Positions 11,137 to 22,837 of a stretch of 64,000 bases of DNA are shown here, piece by piece (position 1 is the first letter of the stretch; each line of letters starts with the position of its first letter). The DNA comes from Heterostelium album PN500 (taxonomy: Eukaryota > Evosea > Eumycetozoa > Acytosteliales > Acytosteliaceae). The position numbers and the translations under genes are program-made. The notes beneath the pieces are model-generated. The model was given only the letters and a program-made list of their open reading frames with translations. It was not told the DNA's origin and did no database searches. The DNA lies in contig NW_008805068.1 in assembly GCF_000004825.1 (NCBI RefSeq), positions 186,001 through 250,000 on the forward strand, read 5' to 3'.

Positions 11137-13026
11137 TTAGAGATTATTACTCTTTATTAATTCAAGTCTTGAATTGTATTCAACAAAAAGACTATTCTGT
11201 TGCATACCGAATAGTTTCGGTTGATTGTTTTGTTGAATTTCAAAGTTGTTTTGTTTGAGATATTTAATCATTTGGATGTCCCCAACATTGATTGCATTGT
11301 CCATTGCTTGTATTGTGCACGATTCAGTTCTATTTCGATGGAGATAAGTGAGCATCTGAAGATCATGTGCAATATCCATTGGGTATTGTGGGAATGGTGC
11401 TCCAACTTCATTGAGATATTCAACAATTGAATGATGACCACTGATTATTGCGCTTTGGGTATGCATGCTTACAATCGGATGTGTTGTGTTCTCGTGAAGC
11501 CATTTAAAAGTAACTTTACTTTTGGCACTATCCGCAAAAAAATATAACATGTTGGAAAATTGAAATCCTTTTTCTTTCAACCAATCGAAATCAGATGGAT
11601 CATGTTCTTCACTGAAAAACATATCTATTCTCGTAGTACTTGGGTCTACGTTTGTGTTCTCTGGCATTCTGTCATAGAGATATCTGAAAATTTCGAAACG
11701 ATGTAGTTCGGATAACGAAATGCTGGACGGTGCAATATCGATTTGTATGACTTCAACAATGAATTTGACAACTTCGAAATGTTTATTTGCTACAGCAAGA
11801 TATAATGCTTCTTGAGGGCACGCTTCCCTTCGATTGAAATGGAGATACTTGATAATTTCTAGGTGTCCTTTTTCTGCTGCAATTGTCATTGTATTGTGTG
11901 TACACTGTGCAGCGGTATTCTCGAGAAGGTATCGAATGACTGATAAATGTCCATGGTAGGCAACTTCATCTATGATAACATTCATGTCAACTTGGTCTGG
12001 TCTTTCTGTGAGTAAAGATTTGAGCATTTCAAGATGACCAAAACAAGCCACCAAATTAATATAGTTTGAAGGTAGTCTTTCTGTTTGATTTGTTAAGAGG
12101 TATTTGATAACCTCGATATGATTACCTGCAAGTGAAACTTCCAAACTATTTTTAGAAATATCTTCAGGCATATTGTTTTGGAGAAAGACAACCAAGTTCA
12201 AATGTCCATTGCTAACTGCTCCATCAATAGCACGAGTAGCTGTGGTACTTTCTTTTCGATGATGATAAAGGAATTTTACACATTCCAAATGTCCATTGGA
12301 AGCAGCCAAACCAAAGGCATCGGTTGAACATCCTTCAGTTCGATTGATATGAAGAAACTTTAAAATCTCCAGTTGACCGTGTTGTGCTGCTAAATCCATT
12401 AAATGTGGTTTAGGTTTTCTATTATCACTATTTCTCATCAAGGCTGCGATATCTCTCATTGAAAGTTGAGATGTTCCTACTGACTTGTCTAATATCCTAT
12501 CAAAAACACTTGCATCTTTGACATTGTTGTGTATGAATTCAACTATTGGAAGATGACCATATTGAACAGCTTTCTCCAAGATCGATCTGAAATCCAACTC
12601 TGTTGGGAATGTATTGTATACCAATTCAATGAGATCCAGTGCACCCATCTGAGCAGCAACATTCATAGAATGTAAAAACAGTTGTATAAACATTACACAA
12701 CGTTGATCTCTAATCAGAGTGTTGAATAACTGCTTGTATCTCTCATGATAACCATACCGAATCAGCTGATCTGGGAAACAACCGAGGTCATAGTAATCAA
12801 GGAATAATCTTCGTTTGACAATCTGAGAAGAATTATTCAAAAAATGACGTATATTACTAAAATTACTTAATTCATCATAATAATATGCACCTTCTTGACG
12901 ATTGATGATCTTAATTAAATTAAATATTTGATTTCTTATCAATTGTGAATGTATTAATCTTTTAAATAATTTACTTCTATCATCATCATTGTTATTATTA
13001 CAATCTAAACTACTATTGATTTGCAT
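11137..13026 (-). CDS. Ankyrin-repeat family protein (paralog)
   Basis: Single-exon gene of 629 residues, ATG at 13026. It has the same architecture as the gene at 7760-9841: the family module with YDLGCFPDQLIRYGYHERY near residues 75-95, then many degenerate ankyrin units with NGHLE and FLHINRTEG motifs. It ends with a C-terminal segment rich in Asn and Gln. It lacks the polar tandem-repeat insertion of its neighbour, so the insertion is the derived state or was lost here. Function is unknown; the family looks like a lineage-specific expansion. Confidence 0.8.
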   Translation of the reverse strand: MQINSSLDCNNNNDDDRSKLFKRLIHSQLIRNQIFNLIKIINRQEGAYYYDELSNFSNIRHFLNNSSQIVKRRLFLDYYDLGCFPDQLIRYGYHERYKQLFNTLIRDQRCVMFIQLFLHSMNVAAQMGALDLIELVYNTFPTELDFRSILEKAVQYGHLPIVEFIHNNVKDASVFDRILDKSVGTSQLSMRDIAALMRNSDNRKPKPHLMDLAAQHGQLEILKFLHINRTEGCSTDAFGLAASNGHLECVKFLYHHRKESTTATRAIDGAVSNGHLNLVVFLQNNMPEDISKNSLEVSLAGNHIEVIKYLLTNQTERLPSNYINLVACFGHLEMLKSLLTERPDQVDMNVIIDEVAYHGHLSVIRYLLENTAAQCTHNTMTIAAEKGHLEIIKYLHFNRREACPQEALYLAVANKHFEVVKFIVEVIQIDIAPSSISLSELHRFEIFRYLYDRMPENTNVDPSTTRIDMFFSEEHDPSDFDWLKEKGFQFSNMLYFFADSAKSKVTFKWLHENTTHPIVSMHTQSAIISGHHSIVEYLNEVGAPFPQYPMDIAHDLQMLTYLHRNRTESCTIQAMDNAINVGDIQMIKYLKQNNFEIQQNNQPKLFGMQQNSLFVEYNSRLELIKSNNL

Positions 13027-13610
13027 AATTATTGATTTCTAAAGATAACAAATGTAAGAAATTAAAAAAAAAAAAAAGGATAATGATCAAATAGATTGTG
13101 GATGAGCAACTTTTTTTAGAAAATGCAGTATTTTTGTTTTTAATTTTGGAAATTATAATTAATATTATTATTAATTTCCAGTGTATTTGAAAAATGCAAG
13201 TATTTTTGTTTTTAATTTTGGAAATAAAAAATTATTTCTATTTTATTATTTTTTAATTATTTTTAGTAAGTTTCGATAGAATTTCTAAATTTAATATGTT
13301 TGAATATTCAATGTGATATCAATAATTGTATAGTGATTATCAAAGATTATATTTTTTTATATAATTAGTTGTTAATGAGTATCGATATGAGATATTTCAT
13401 TTTATCCGTCCCAAAAAATGAAAAAAATTTTCACAGCTTTTCAATACAAAATAGGCTCTTGTTTGTAAACATAAATCAAATAAAATAAAAAAAAACCACT
13501 CTGATTACATTGTCCCAAATAATTTTTTAATTTTTATATTTTTTTTTTAAATTAATGCGCAGGCGAAAGTTGTTGGGAGACAGTTTCGTTTTGGAGTGTT
13601 TATTTCTGAA

Positions 13611-13896
13611 TTACAATACAGAAGCACAAACTTTAATACCCAATATACCCAAGACATTGGCAAGAATGTTCAAATTGATAAGTGATTCAGTTGAGTTTGA
13701 AGATTGTCCAATTAAACTATTTCCGTTGATTCCAGATACCATTAAATCATTCTTGAATGTTTGATTTGATTGAACTGATGAACCGAGTTTTGTGATTGAT
13801 GCTTTTTGAAATAAAAGAAAAAAAACTAAAATTAATATGATTCTTTTAAATTAATTATTTCCTATTTCATATTTTTTCCATACCAATTAAAGTCAT
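13611..13896 (-). CDS. Small hssA/2C/7E-like protein, pair A, minus member
   Basis: Two exons: 13896-13884 (ATGACTTTAATTG) and 13801-13611, intron GT-AG, 67 residues. The start MTLIASITKLGSS, with an intron after the fifth codon's first base, is the layout of the dictyostelid hssA/2C/7E small-protein family. The body lacks the Gly/Cys-rich tail of classical members and instead ends in NLNILANVLGILGIK...SVL, a hydrophobic helix-like stretch. The gene is divergent from the one at 14800 and shares about 0.9 kb of upstream DNA with it. It has a close copy at 17645-17919. Family members in D. discoideum are developmentally regulated; the molecular role is unknown. Confidence 0.75.
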
Positions 13897-14799
13897 TTTA
13901 GAATTTTTATTTTTAAAATTATTAAATTATAAAAAGTTATGTTTATTAAAATCGATAAAAAAACTACTACTATTTATAGAATTAAACATTTAATATTATT
14001 TCTCATTCATGAATTTAAATTCAGTTAATTTTGTAAAATATTTTAAAAAGCTAGTACTTTCAAATATTTGATATCTAAGGGTAATATTGGGCTATAGATA
14101 CATTATGTTTTCCATAAAGAGATTTAATTCATGATTCAAGGTTATAATCTTTTTTGAAAGTTATGTGATTTAAATTGATTTTAATATATCGGTAAAAAGA
14201 TATTTCAGATATGATCAAAGATATTGATCAGATTTCAATAGACAATGATATATAACGTTGTGATTGAAAGACACACTGATACATCAACACACAAAACTCA
14301 CACAAAAAAATTTTGTCACACATCTCAAAAAGATAATAATTATTTTTAAAAAAGGAAATTTTTATAACCCACTCTATATGTGTGTTATTTAAAATTTCAA
14401 TCAGTCAGTGTACTTCTATTTAATTTACCCTATCAGTTAAACAAATTGTATTATGAGAGTCATATCTTTATTTTTTTAAATTATAAATAAGATTCTTGAT
14501 ATCCATTATTTTAATAAATCAAAAGTAACTTAAATACTAGGCCATTAACTGAAATGATTAGTAGTGAACATTTTTGTAAATAAAATAATTTTTCAAACGA
14601 ACATATCTTGACACCCGAGAATACTTTGATGATCTAGATTCTAGATTCTACAAGATTTCACCATTCTTATGATCTTTTTGGATGAAAATGAAATGAAACT
14701 ATAAATACATCACTTTTGTCTAAAAATAAATCATTAAACAAACAAAAAAAGAAAGTAAAATATAAAAAATACAATACTTTGAATCAAGACTATCTAAAA
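13897..14799. promoter_or_regulatory. Shared bidirectional promoter region, pair A
   Basis: This spacer separates two divergent small genes and is largely conserved in the duplicate spacer 17920-18848. The longest identical block is 58 bp (14601-14658 against 18658-18715) and contains a tandem CTAGATT motif. Further conserved blocks are about 14177-14294 and 14518-14560. The retention of blocks between diverged stretches suggests regulatory sites, though recent duplication also contributes. Confidence 0.55.
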
Positions 14800-15068
14800 A
14801 TGACTTTAATTGGTAAACAATTCATAAAAATAAACCAAAAAAACTTTAAATTTACTAATTTAAATTTTATAATACTTTAGCTTCAATCACCAAACTCGGA
14901 TCATCAGTCCAAACCAATCAAACAACAATGAATGAAATAATGTTGAACAACAGTAACAACACTTTGACTGGTCAAACTGCAAACTCAAATCAATCACTTG
15001 TTGATTTGAATATTCTTGCTACTGTCTTGGGTATTTTGGGTATTAAAATTGGTGCCACTGTATTGTAA
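14800..15068 (+). CDS. Small hssA/2C/7E-like protein, pair A, plus member
   Basis: Exons 14800-14812 and 14881-15068, 66 residues. It begins MTLIASITKLGSS, like its divergent partner, and has an Asn/Ser/Thr-rich middle and a C-terminal hydrophobic segment (LNILATVLGILGIK). The 68-nt intron interrupts the fifth codon after its first base, the same place as in all four local copies. The nearly identical duplicate at 18849-19138 differs by a few residues in the middle. A membrane-associated or self-assembling small protein is possible, but this is inference. Confidence 0.75.
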
Positions 15069-15274
15069 ATCTAATCCTTAATAATCATTCTAAAACACAA
15101 ACAATTTAACTACCATTACCAATTGATTTGGTCAAAAAATAAATAAAAAATTGTATTATTTCAAATTTTTAACTTTTTTGTTTTAATCTTTCTATACTTA
15201 ACTTTTCTTATCTATCTAAATAATTAAACAATTGTAGTTTACATTATTTATTCTACAATTTTCCAAAAAGATTA

Positions 15275-16982
15275 TTAGTCAACGTCGTCGTCGTCGTCGT
15301 CGTAGTCGTCGTTTTTAATTGAAATAGGTGTAGATGGACAAAAATTTCTTTTGAATTTATCATGTTGAAAAAATGGTTCATATTGGTTCCTCTCGATAGA
15401 ATATTTGAAATTACCATGTTCGATACCAGTGATTGAATAGATAAAACTAGAGGTTGGTGATTCTCTATGATACATCAAATTGTATCTGGCAGGAATAGCG
15501 TTCAAATCGATCATTTCTTTTGATTCGATATTGTACTTGACGAATCGTTGGACACCGTGATTCTGACCTTGCCTCTTGGGATGATAGGAAATGTAGAAAT
15601 TTCCTTTATTATCATTGCATGCAGAATGTGCAATGATATCGAGAAGATGGTGTGTCATCTCTTTATTGACCAAATTGATTTGTAACATCTTGTTTAAATC
15701 GTATGAATACAATGAGCCTTGGAAAATCATTGATGAACGTTGAATAGAATAGTCTTCAGGTAATGTTCTATACCGTTCAAACTTCATTGTGTAGATATTG
15801 AATCGGTTAATGTTTTTCTTTCTAGCATTCAGCAAGTAGATATGATCGCGACCATCATAACATGCTGATATTGAAAATCCACCATCGATTCCTTCCATTT
15901 CACCAATAAGTGCTACTGACTTTGATTTCATTGAGAATTTCATCCATTTTGTTTGATTGTCATATCCGCCGAATGTATAGATATCTTCGCCAACAGAAAC
16001 AATTGATGTTCTATGGAAAGAATAATCAATCTCGAATTGTTCTATTGAATTGTTTTGTAAGTTGATAAGTGTAGCTCCATTCTTATGGTGTGTTGAAAAG
16101 ATGTATTGTGTGATATTTTCATTCTCTGTTGTCGATGTTGATGATTCAATTCTTTCAAGTTGAATTGATTGTTCGAGTGTTAGTTTCAATTGTTCAAAAT
16201 CGGGTCGTTTGATTGATAGCTCGTAGGATGCTGGTGTATGTGTTGATAACGATGATGTTGCTGGTCGGAATTGAATGTTATACTTCAAAATGATATCATA
16301 TAATAACAATGATGAATGCTATTGAATTCATAATGGTTGTTGTTGAATAGAGATCGGTTATATCTGGTATTTTAACAGGTGTGTCGGTGTTGTCGACATC
16401 ATTATCATTACCATTACCACAGGCATGTTCGATATTATTATTTATATTTATCATATTGATTAAATGTTTCAAATGATTGATATTATTATCGATTTGATCA
16501 ATGATTGCATCTTTTTGGTTGATGATCGGTTTCTTTAATCTATGTTCTTCGTTGATTAGAAAAGTATGTATTTGTTCAAAGTATTGTTTGATTTCATTCT
16601 CAGCTGTTGTTAATGAATCATATACTGATGTTGACGATCTTAATGATTCCCATATCGAATTGATTGTGAAATTGATTTTACTCTCCACTGGCATATCATT
16701 ATTATTATTATTTATGTTCCTATCATCTTTAATACTAATATCATTGACGTTATTACCACTACTATTATCTTTAATATTATTGTCACTATTAACAAAATCT
16801 AAAATAGATAAATATAAAGTATTTAAAGATTGTCTGATATCATCGATATGATCATATTGATTCACATGATCTGGATGTTTGTTATTGTGAATGGTTGTAC
16901 ATCTTGAACACATAAACTTATTGCAAACATAGCAAATAAATTCATTTGTTCTCTGATGTTGTGAACAACGTTGCAATATCAT
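15275..16982 (-). CDS. B-box zinc finger / kelch-like repeat protein
   Basis: The N-terminal part (16982-16299) starts MILQRCSQHQ and has a B-box-type cysteine/histidine finger (C6, H9, C18, C21, C26, C29, H33, H38), then a predicted coiled coil with Asn runs. The C-terminal part (16309-15275) has degenerate beta-propeller units (DIYTFGGYD, DHIYLLNARK, GNFYISYHP) and an acidic tail of Asp residues. Dictyostelids have many B-box proteins of this layout. The two parts are in different frames with a 14-nt overlap. A frame break near 16315, or a short 59-nt intron ending at an AG there, could explain this. Function is unknown. Confidence 0.65.
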
Positions 16983-17159
16983 CTCTTGATATAGAAATAT
17001 TAATATTTGGTGATGAGGGGTTAATAAGTAAAAAAAAATAAAAAATAAAAATCAATTTTAAAAAAAATCATAAAATATCAACTTTGTTTATTTCTTATTC
17101 AATAACTACTATTATAAATAGAATAGAATCGATTCTATTCTATTTAATTCCTATTAGTT

Positions 17160-17467
17160 TGGAGTCCGATAATTAGAACAAAGATTTAATCGCTACCACC
17201 GTCTTTCCAAATAGTTTGATGAATCTATATCTTCCAAACTCTTTCCACGGAGCCATTGCTATATTTCCCCCGTCATTGAAATTATTATCTGCTCTTAGTA
17301 TGGATTACTCTCTTACTCAAAAATCGGTTAATCAATATAATTCCTTTAGAAATGGTATCACATAAAATTTCTAAACCTAATGTCAGGTTTATAACATTCA
17401 TCAAGCAAATAATCGGTAGAATTCCATAAACAGTAGATGAAATCACTGTATAAGTGTATGATATCAA
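17160..17467 (-). pseudogene. Possible decayed small membrane-protein gene
   Basis: On the minus strand an open stretch (17467-17285) encodes a hydrophobic segment with VYGILPIICLMNVINLTLG. It is followed in another frame by a plausible C-terminus (NIAMAPWKEFGRYRFIKLFG..., stop near 17185). Base composition here is more coding-like than the surrounding DNA. No ATG lies in the first frame, and no intron joins the pieces. I do not recognise the family. Confidence 0.3.
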
Positions 17468-17644
17468 ATAAAAAGAAAGAAGATTATCTCATCATCCATT
17501 TGTTTTGTATGGAAATTTTCAAACTGAAATCATAGCAACTATTTATAGCTTAAACCTTTAAAAAAAATATTGAAATAAAATAATACATTTGTTTATTTTT
17601 TTTAGCAAATCTATTGGAAATTTTAATATCATAGTATTTTTGAT

Positions 17645-17919
17645 TTACAATACAGAAGCACAAACTTTAATACCCAAGATACCTAAGACATTGGCGAGAA
17701 TGTTCAAATTGATAAGTGATTCTGTTGCATTAGATGATTGTCCAATGGAACCGTTTCCATTGATTCCAGATACCATCAATTCATTCTTGTAAGTTTGGTT
17801 TGATTGAACTGATGAACCGAGTTTTGTGATTGATGCTATTTGATAAAAAAATATAAAAATTAATATAATATTATTCTAAAAATATAAGAATTATTTATTT
17901 CCATACCAATTAAAGTCAT
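17645..17919 (-). CDS. Small hssA/2C/7E-like protein, pair B, minus member
   Basis: Exons 17919-17907 and 17835-17645, 67 residues. It is a close copy of the gene at 13611-13896 with the same 13-nt first exon, intron phase and C-terminal hydrophobic segment. Differences are scattered substitutions (for example in the stretch after SNQT). The coding frame is intact, so the duplicate is probably functional. It is divergent from the gene at 18849. Confidence 0.75.
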
Positions 17920-18848
17920 TTTAGATTTTTATTTTAGATTATAGAATTAAAATATATTTATTTATTTATATTAGATTAAAATAGAGAAAAGATTTCTATT
18001 TATAGTATTTGGACAAGAACAAATTTTAATTTTTTATTTTAATTAAATAAATTCCGTTTATTTTGCGATGTATTTAAAAAACCAGTACTTTCAAATAATT
18101 TTTATCAATAGATTGTAGATCATATTTTTTTAAAAAGAGATTTAATTTCATTATTCCCAGGTTATATTATAACTTTTTTTTTTTGAAATTAGATAGTCTG
18201 ATTTAATATGATTTTAATATATCGGTAATAAGATATTTCAGATATGATCAAAGGTATTGATCAGATTTCAATAGACAATGATATATAACATTGTGATTGA
18301 AAGACACAGTGATACATCAACACACAACACTCACACAAAAAATTACTCAACCAACTCAAAATGATGACAATTATTTTTAAAAAAGGAAATTTTTATAACC
18401 CACTCTATTTTTGTATTAAATAACATTTCAATCAGTCAGTGTACTTTTTCTTTATCAGTGCACATTTTTTTTTAATTTACTCTTATCTTTATCAGTTATA
18501 CAAATATTATTATCAGAGTTATATCAAAATATAAATCAGATTGTTTATACCCAATATTTTTTCAAAATCAAAAGTAACTTAAATACTAGGCCATTAACTG
18601 AAATGATTGGTTTGAAATTTGTTGGATATGGGAATCGAAACATTCATTTTATAACCAACATATCTTGACACCCGAGAATACTTTGATGATCTAGATTCTA
18701 GATTCTACAAGATTTTACCGTTCATCTGATCATGCTAAATGATATAATTAAGAAACTATAAATACATGGTTTTGGTCTTTAAGTTTCAACATCAAATCAA
18801 AGTAAATTATAAAATATACTATATACTTACAATCAAAACTATCTAAAA
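17920..18848. promoter_or_regulatory. Shared bidirectional promoter region, pair B
   Basis: Duplicate of the spacer at 13897-14799. Conserved blocks include 18211-18326, 18566-18608 and the 58-bp identical block 18658-18715. Stretches between the blocks have diverged by substitutions and small indels. Confidence 0.55.
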
Positions 18849-19138
18849 ATGACTTTAATTGGTATGTAATTCACCGTAATAAACACTAATACAACATATT
18901 ATTAATCTATTTTATTATTATATCTAACTAATAATATTATAATACTTTAGCTTCAATTACTAAACTCGGATCATCAGTCCAAGCCAATCAAACAACAATG
19001 AATGAAATAATGTTGAACAACAGTAACAACACTTTGACTGGCCAATCATCCAACTCAAATCAATCACTTGTTGATTTGAATATACTTGCTACTGTCTTGG
19101 GTATTTTGGGAATCAAAATTGGTGCCACTGTATTGTAA
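18849..19138 (+). CDS. Small hssA/2C/7E-like protein, pair B, plus member
   Basis: Exons 18849-18861 and 18951-19138, 66 residues. It is a near-identical copy of the gene at 14800-15068 (MTLIASITKLGSS start, Asn/Ser-rich middle, LNILATVLGILGIK end). Its intron is 89 nt. The frame and both splice borders are intact. It lies tail to tail with the deubiquitinase gene that follows. Confidence 0.75.
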
Positions 19139-19286
19139 ATCAAATTATCAATAATCATTGTAAACAAACCACGTTAACTACCAATAGATTTGGTCAAAAA
19201 ATAAATGTATAATTGTATTAATACAAATTTAAAAATAATTATTGTTTCATAAAATTTGCTTAGATATAATATTTTCTTCCCAGTAT

Positions 19287-22200
19287 TTATTTAAATGAAG
19301 TTTCATCATAAACTATTTCAAGTGTGTTATTGATTTCAGTGTCACTGTTAGTTGAAGTCAAATGTTGTTGTTGTTGTTTTTGTTGTTCTTTTTCTAGTTC
19401 AAGCTTTTCATCGTAAATAATTATCTCCTCAACATTGATAGTTGATGAAGACGACACAGATGACAATTCAATCGTTTCTACATCTTCATCAATACTATTA
19501 CTTTTATCCGATGTCATCATATCTGTACTAGTTGAATTGGTTATTAATTCAATCTCTATTTCAGAGTTATTACCATTTTCTGTTATTATTACTTCTGTTA
19601 TACCTTCTTCCACCTCCACTTCATCTTCATTTACAATATCATTAACTTTTTCATTATTACTATTATTATTAATACTATTACTACTTATGTTTGTTGTTGT
19701 TGTTGTTGTTGTAGTTGGTGAAGAAGGTGATGATTCGAAATGATCTAATTTCTTGTAGAATAAAACGTAGGCTTCGTTTGACATGACTTGCTCCAGTGAG
19801 CTTAGACGTGAGGTGCTATCGGATACGTAGTACCACTGACCGGTAGTGTCGTCGTAGATGTGTGCAACGTAGTGACCACCACCCATTCCTCCCATGTGCT
19901 CGACAACACCATTCAATCGATAGCGATGTGACTCTCTGCTGGTCGAAGCAGACGACTGATCGGTGAACGCTGTCAAATCCAACACCAATGGATAAGAGAT
20001 ACGCTTACCATCCTTTTGGAATCCATTTCTCGATGTCTGCATGAATCTCTTCAATTGAATCGTCAAATAAGGTGGTGTATTTGCAAGTAGATATTGTTTA
20101 CTTGCATTTCTTCTAATGATAACTTCTTCTTCTTCTTTTTTCTTCTTACTATTATTATTATTACTATTACTATTTTGATTATTACTATTATTTTTATTCT
20201 TTTTCTTTTTCTTTGATTGTGTTTGTTGTTGCTGTTGTTGTTGTTCAGGTGGTGATTGTGGTAGTTGTTCTTTTTCTTTTTCTAATTCTTTTTCTTTTTC
20301 TTTTTCTAATTCTTTTTCTTGTTCTTTTTCTTTTTCTTCTTTTTCTTCTAATTTACTATCATTACTGTTGGTTGATTCTATTTCAGTTGATTCTGCTGTT
20401 GATGTTGCTGTTTCTGTTGTTATTATATCTGTTGCTGTTGCTGTTGTTGTTATTGTTGATTTCTCGTCATTATTAATTATGCTAACATTGTCATCTGTAA
20501 TGATAATGTCATCTTCTTCTTCGATTTGACCATTTGCCAACTTTTTACAGTGTGGACAAATGAAACCATTTTCTCCCTCCAATTTTTCGGGATTTGTGAA
20601 TTGCATGAGACAAGCCAAAAGATTATCCATCATCTTGGCTTCAATAGGTAGGTTCTTTCTTAGATCTGTTGGTTCATCCTTTACATCTTTGTCACTGTCC
20701 TTCTTAGTACTATTGTCATCTGTTGTTGTTGTTGCTCCTGTAATAGATGGTGACGATGTAGTTGATGATGAGATATCGATCTTCTCGAAATCCTTAATAA
20801 TTGAAGTAGCCGATGCCGACTCTGCTGTTGACTCGACCGATGACAATGCCGATGAGACAGGCGATGCTTTACTCTCGTAGTCATCAATGACATTGTAACT
20901 AGACAACTGTTGTTCTGTATGGTAAGAAGTATCTTTAGCTGTTGTTGTTGTACTCTCTACACTATTATTCAAATGTATGAATCCAGATGTAGAATCATTC
21001 AAATTGTCTGGCTTATCATTACTCTTTTCTTCTTCTGTCTCGCCTTCGACATCTGAATTAACAGAGTCGTAGACAACTCCTATAACGCCAGTAGCAGTTG
21101 ACTCGATGATTGGCTCCAACGCAGGTGGTGTTGACATCTCCAACTTTTCATCGGTGGTGATGCTGCTCTCATCCTGTGGAAGTGGATCTAACACAGATAG
21201 CGATGCGCCATTTGGTGAATTGATAACTTCATATCCTTCTGCATCTGTCTTTGAACTATCATCATTGTTGACATTCGATGAGATGATTGTCTCGATTTCA
21301 ATACCATTTGTTGTGGCTGTAACCGCTTCTGGCTTGTCAGAGAGTAATGGTTCAATGTCAGCACCGACTGGCTCATCTGACAACGATTGGTATGCTGCCA
21401 ACTCCATTTCCTTACCCTCCTTTCTTCTCTGCTTCTTGAGTTGTGACTTTGACAGTGTTCTTGGTGCAGAATTCGATTTCTTTTCTTCGACCTCTTCTTG
21501 TTCGTCGTCTTCATCATCCGATTGCAGACCAAGATCTGCAAAACTTGGTTTAACAACCTTGCCACCACCGCCACTACTCTTACTTCCACCACTACCGGAA
21601 CGATTTCCACTGGAATGACTACTACTATTTGCCAATGCCTTTCTCTTTATCTCTTGAATATTGATAGCTGCATAGGGTAGCGGTAACGAAAGATCCAAGA
21701 ACGGTTCATGTGTTTTCGATACGTATCCACAGTGGAAACAAGTGATAATACTTATCAACCGTCCACCAAATATCTTATCAATGTAGGTCGGATCACGCTT
21801 ATTCTTTGTAGCTTCCTGCTCCTCCGATATCAAACCATCCAACAAATGTATCAACAATTCATGTGCATCCTGTTGTCTAAATCCAAGGAATCTAGGTGCT
21901 CTTTTAATAGATTATCATTAGTCATTGTTTAAATGAAAAGAAAACAAAACAAAACAAAACGGAAAACAACTTACTTTTTACATATTTCAGTAAAGAGTGA
22001 ATGTGGAGAGATATAAGGTGAGTTTAATTTATACATCTTTGTGAAGAAGTGATGCATTTCAACGGTGAGTGGTCCGTTTGATTTCACCGGGTTGTTACTG
22101 ATGCTAGAAGTACCGGGTGGCACTAAGAGTACGTCTCTTAGTGCATTGATATGAGTGAGATTCTGCATGATCGAGTTGAAGAAGCATGTATTACCGAGAT

Positions 22201-22837
22201 TCTGCAATCCTTTGATGCCACTGCTGATCTCCTTCTTTGACGCAGCTCTAGCGATTTCCGCGTGTTCTTTTGCACGCTCCGCTGCCACTGCCCATTGTGC
22301 AACCTTACACACCGAACATTCCAATGGTTTGCCACTCACCGAGTTACCAGTGCTCTTCTTTGCACTCAGCTGCAATTCACTTAGACAACTCTAAATAGAT
22401 TGTTATTATATGATTTTTAATAATGATGCAATGTTAGTTAGTTAGTTGTTTGTAGCAAATAAATAAATGGTAACTGATTGATACAAACAGTACAATAATA
22501 ATTTCCATCAATTATTTTAAGAGTTATTGTATTTCCTCTTTCATCTATTTCAACGGTGATTTGATCTTTTTTGTTTCCACTGCCACTGCCACTTGATGAA
22601 TTACCAGATGATGAATGATGATTTCCTCCTTCACTTTGTTTCTTTTTCGATTGTTGTTGAACAAGTGGATGTGCTGCTTGTTTCTTTAACTTTTTCTTTT
22701 TATCTTTTCCTTTTCCTATTTAATTTTAAAGTGAAGATATAATATATACATATAGTAGTTCAACAACAATAGTATCAAGACGTTAGTTCAATATATTATT
22801 TCAAGAAATTAATAAATATTATCAAATTCATACCCAT
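19287..22837 (-). CDS. Ubiquitin-specific protease, USP16/USP45-like
   Basis: Exons 22837-22834, 22715-22489, 22390-21975 and 21900-19287 give 1086 residues. The N-terminus is Lys-rich and carries a zinc-finger-like CTSC plus CSVCK pair; the first pair is completed across the second intron. The catalytic Cys box GLQNLGNTCFFNSIMQNL has Cys at about 146, the QQDAHE box is near 225-230, and the His box (GGHYVAHIYDD) has His near 892. CxxC pairs CFHC and CPHC are the structural zinc site inside the USP fold. Between the two halves lie about 500 residues of Ser/Thr/Glu-rich low complexity, longer than usual. The enzyme removes ubiquitin; its closest layout is USP16/45 (histone or repair substrates in animals). 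The first exon is only ATG plus one base. Confidence 0.9.

Noticed and set aside
13555-13764. Plus-strand 69-codon frame over the small minus-strand gene
   Set aside because: It has no ATG and is the antisense shadow of the hssA-like exon; the same shadow occurs at 17589-17792.
22155-22394. Open frame antisense to the deubiquitinase Cys-box exon
   Set aside because: Shadow of a real exon with catalytic motifs on the other strand.
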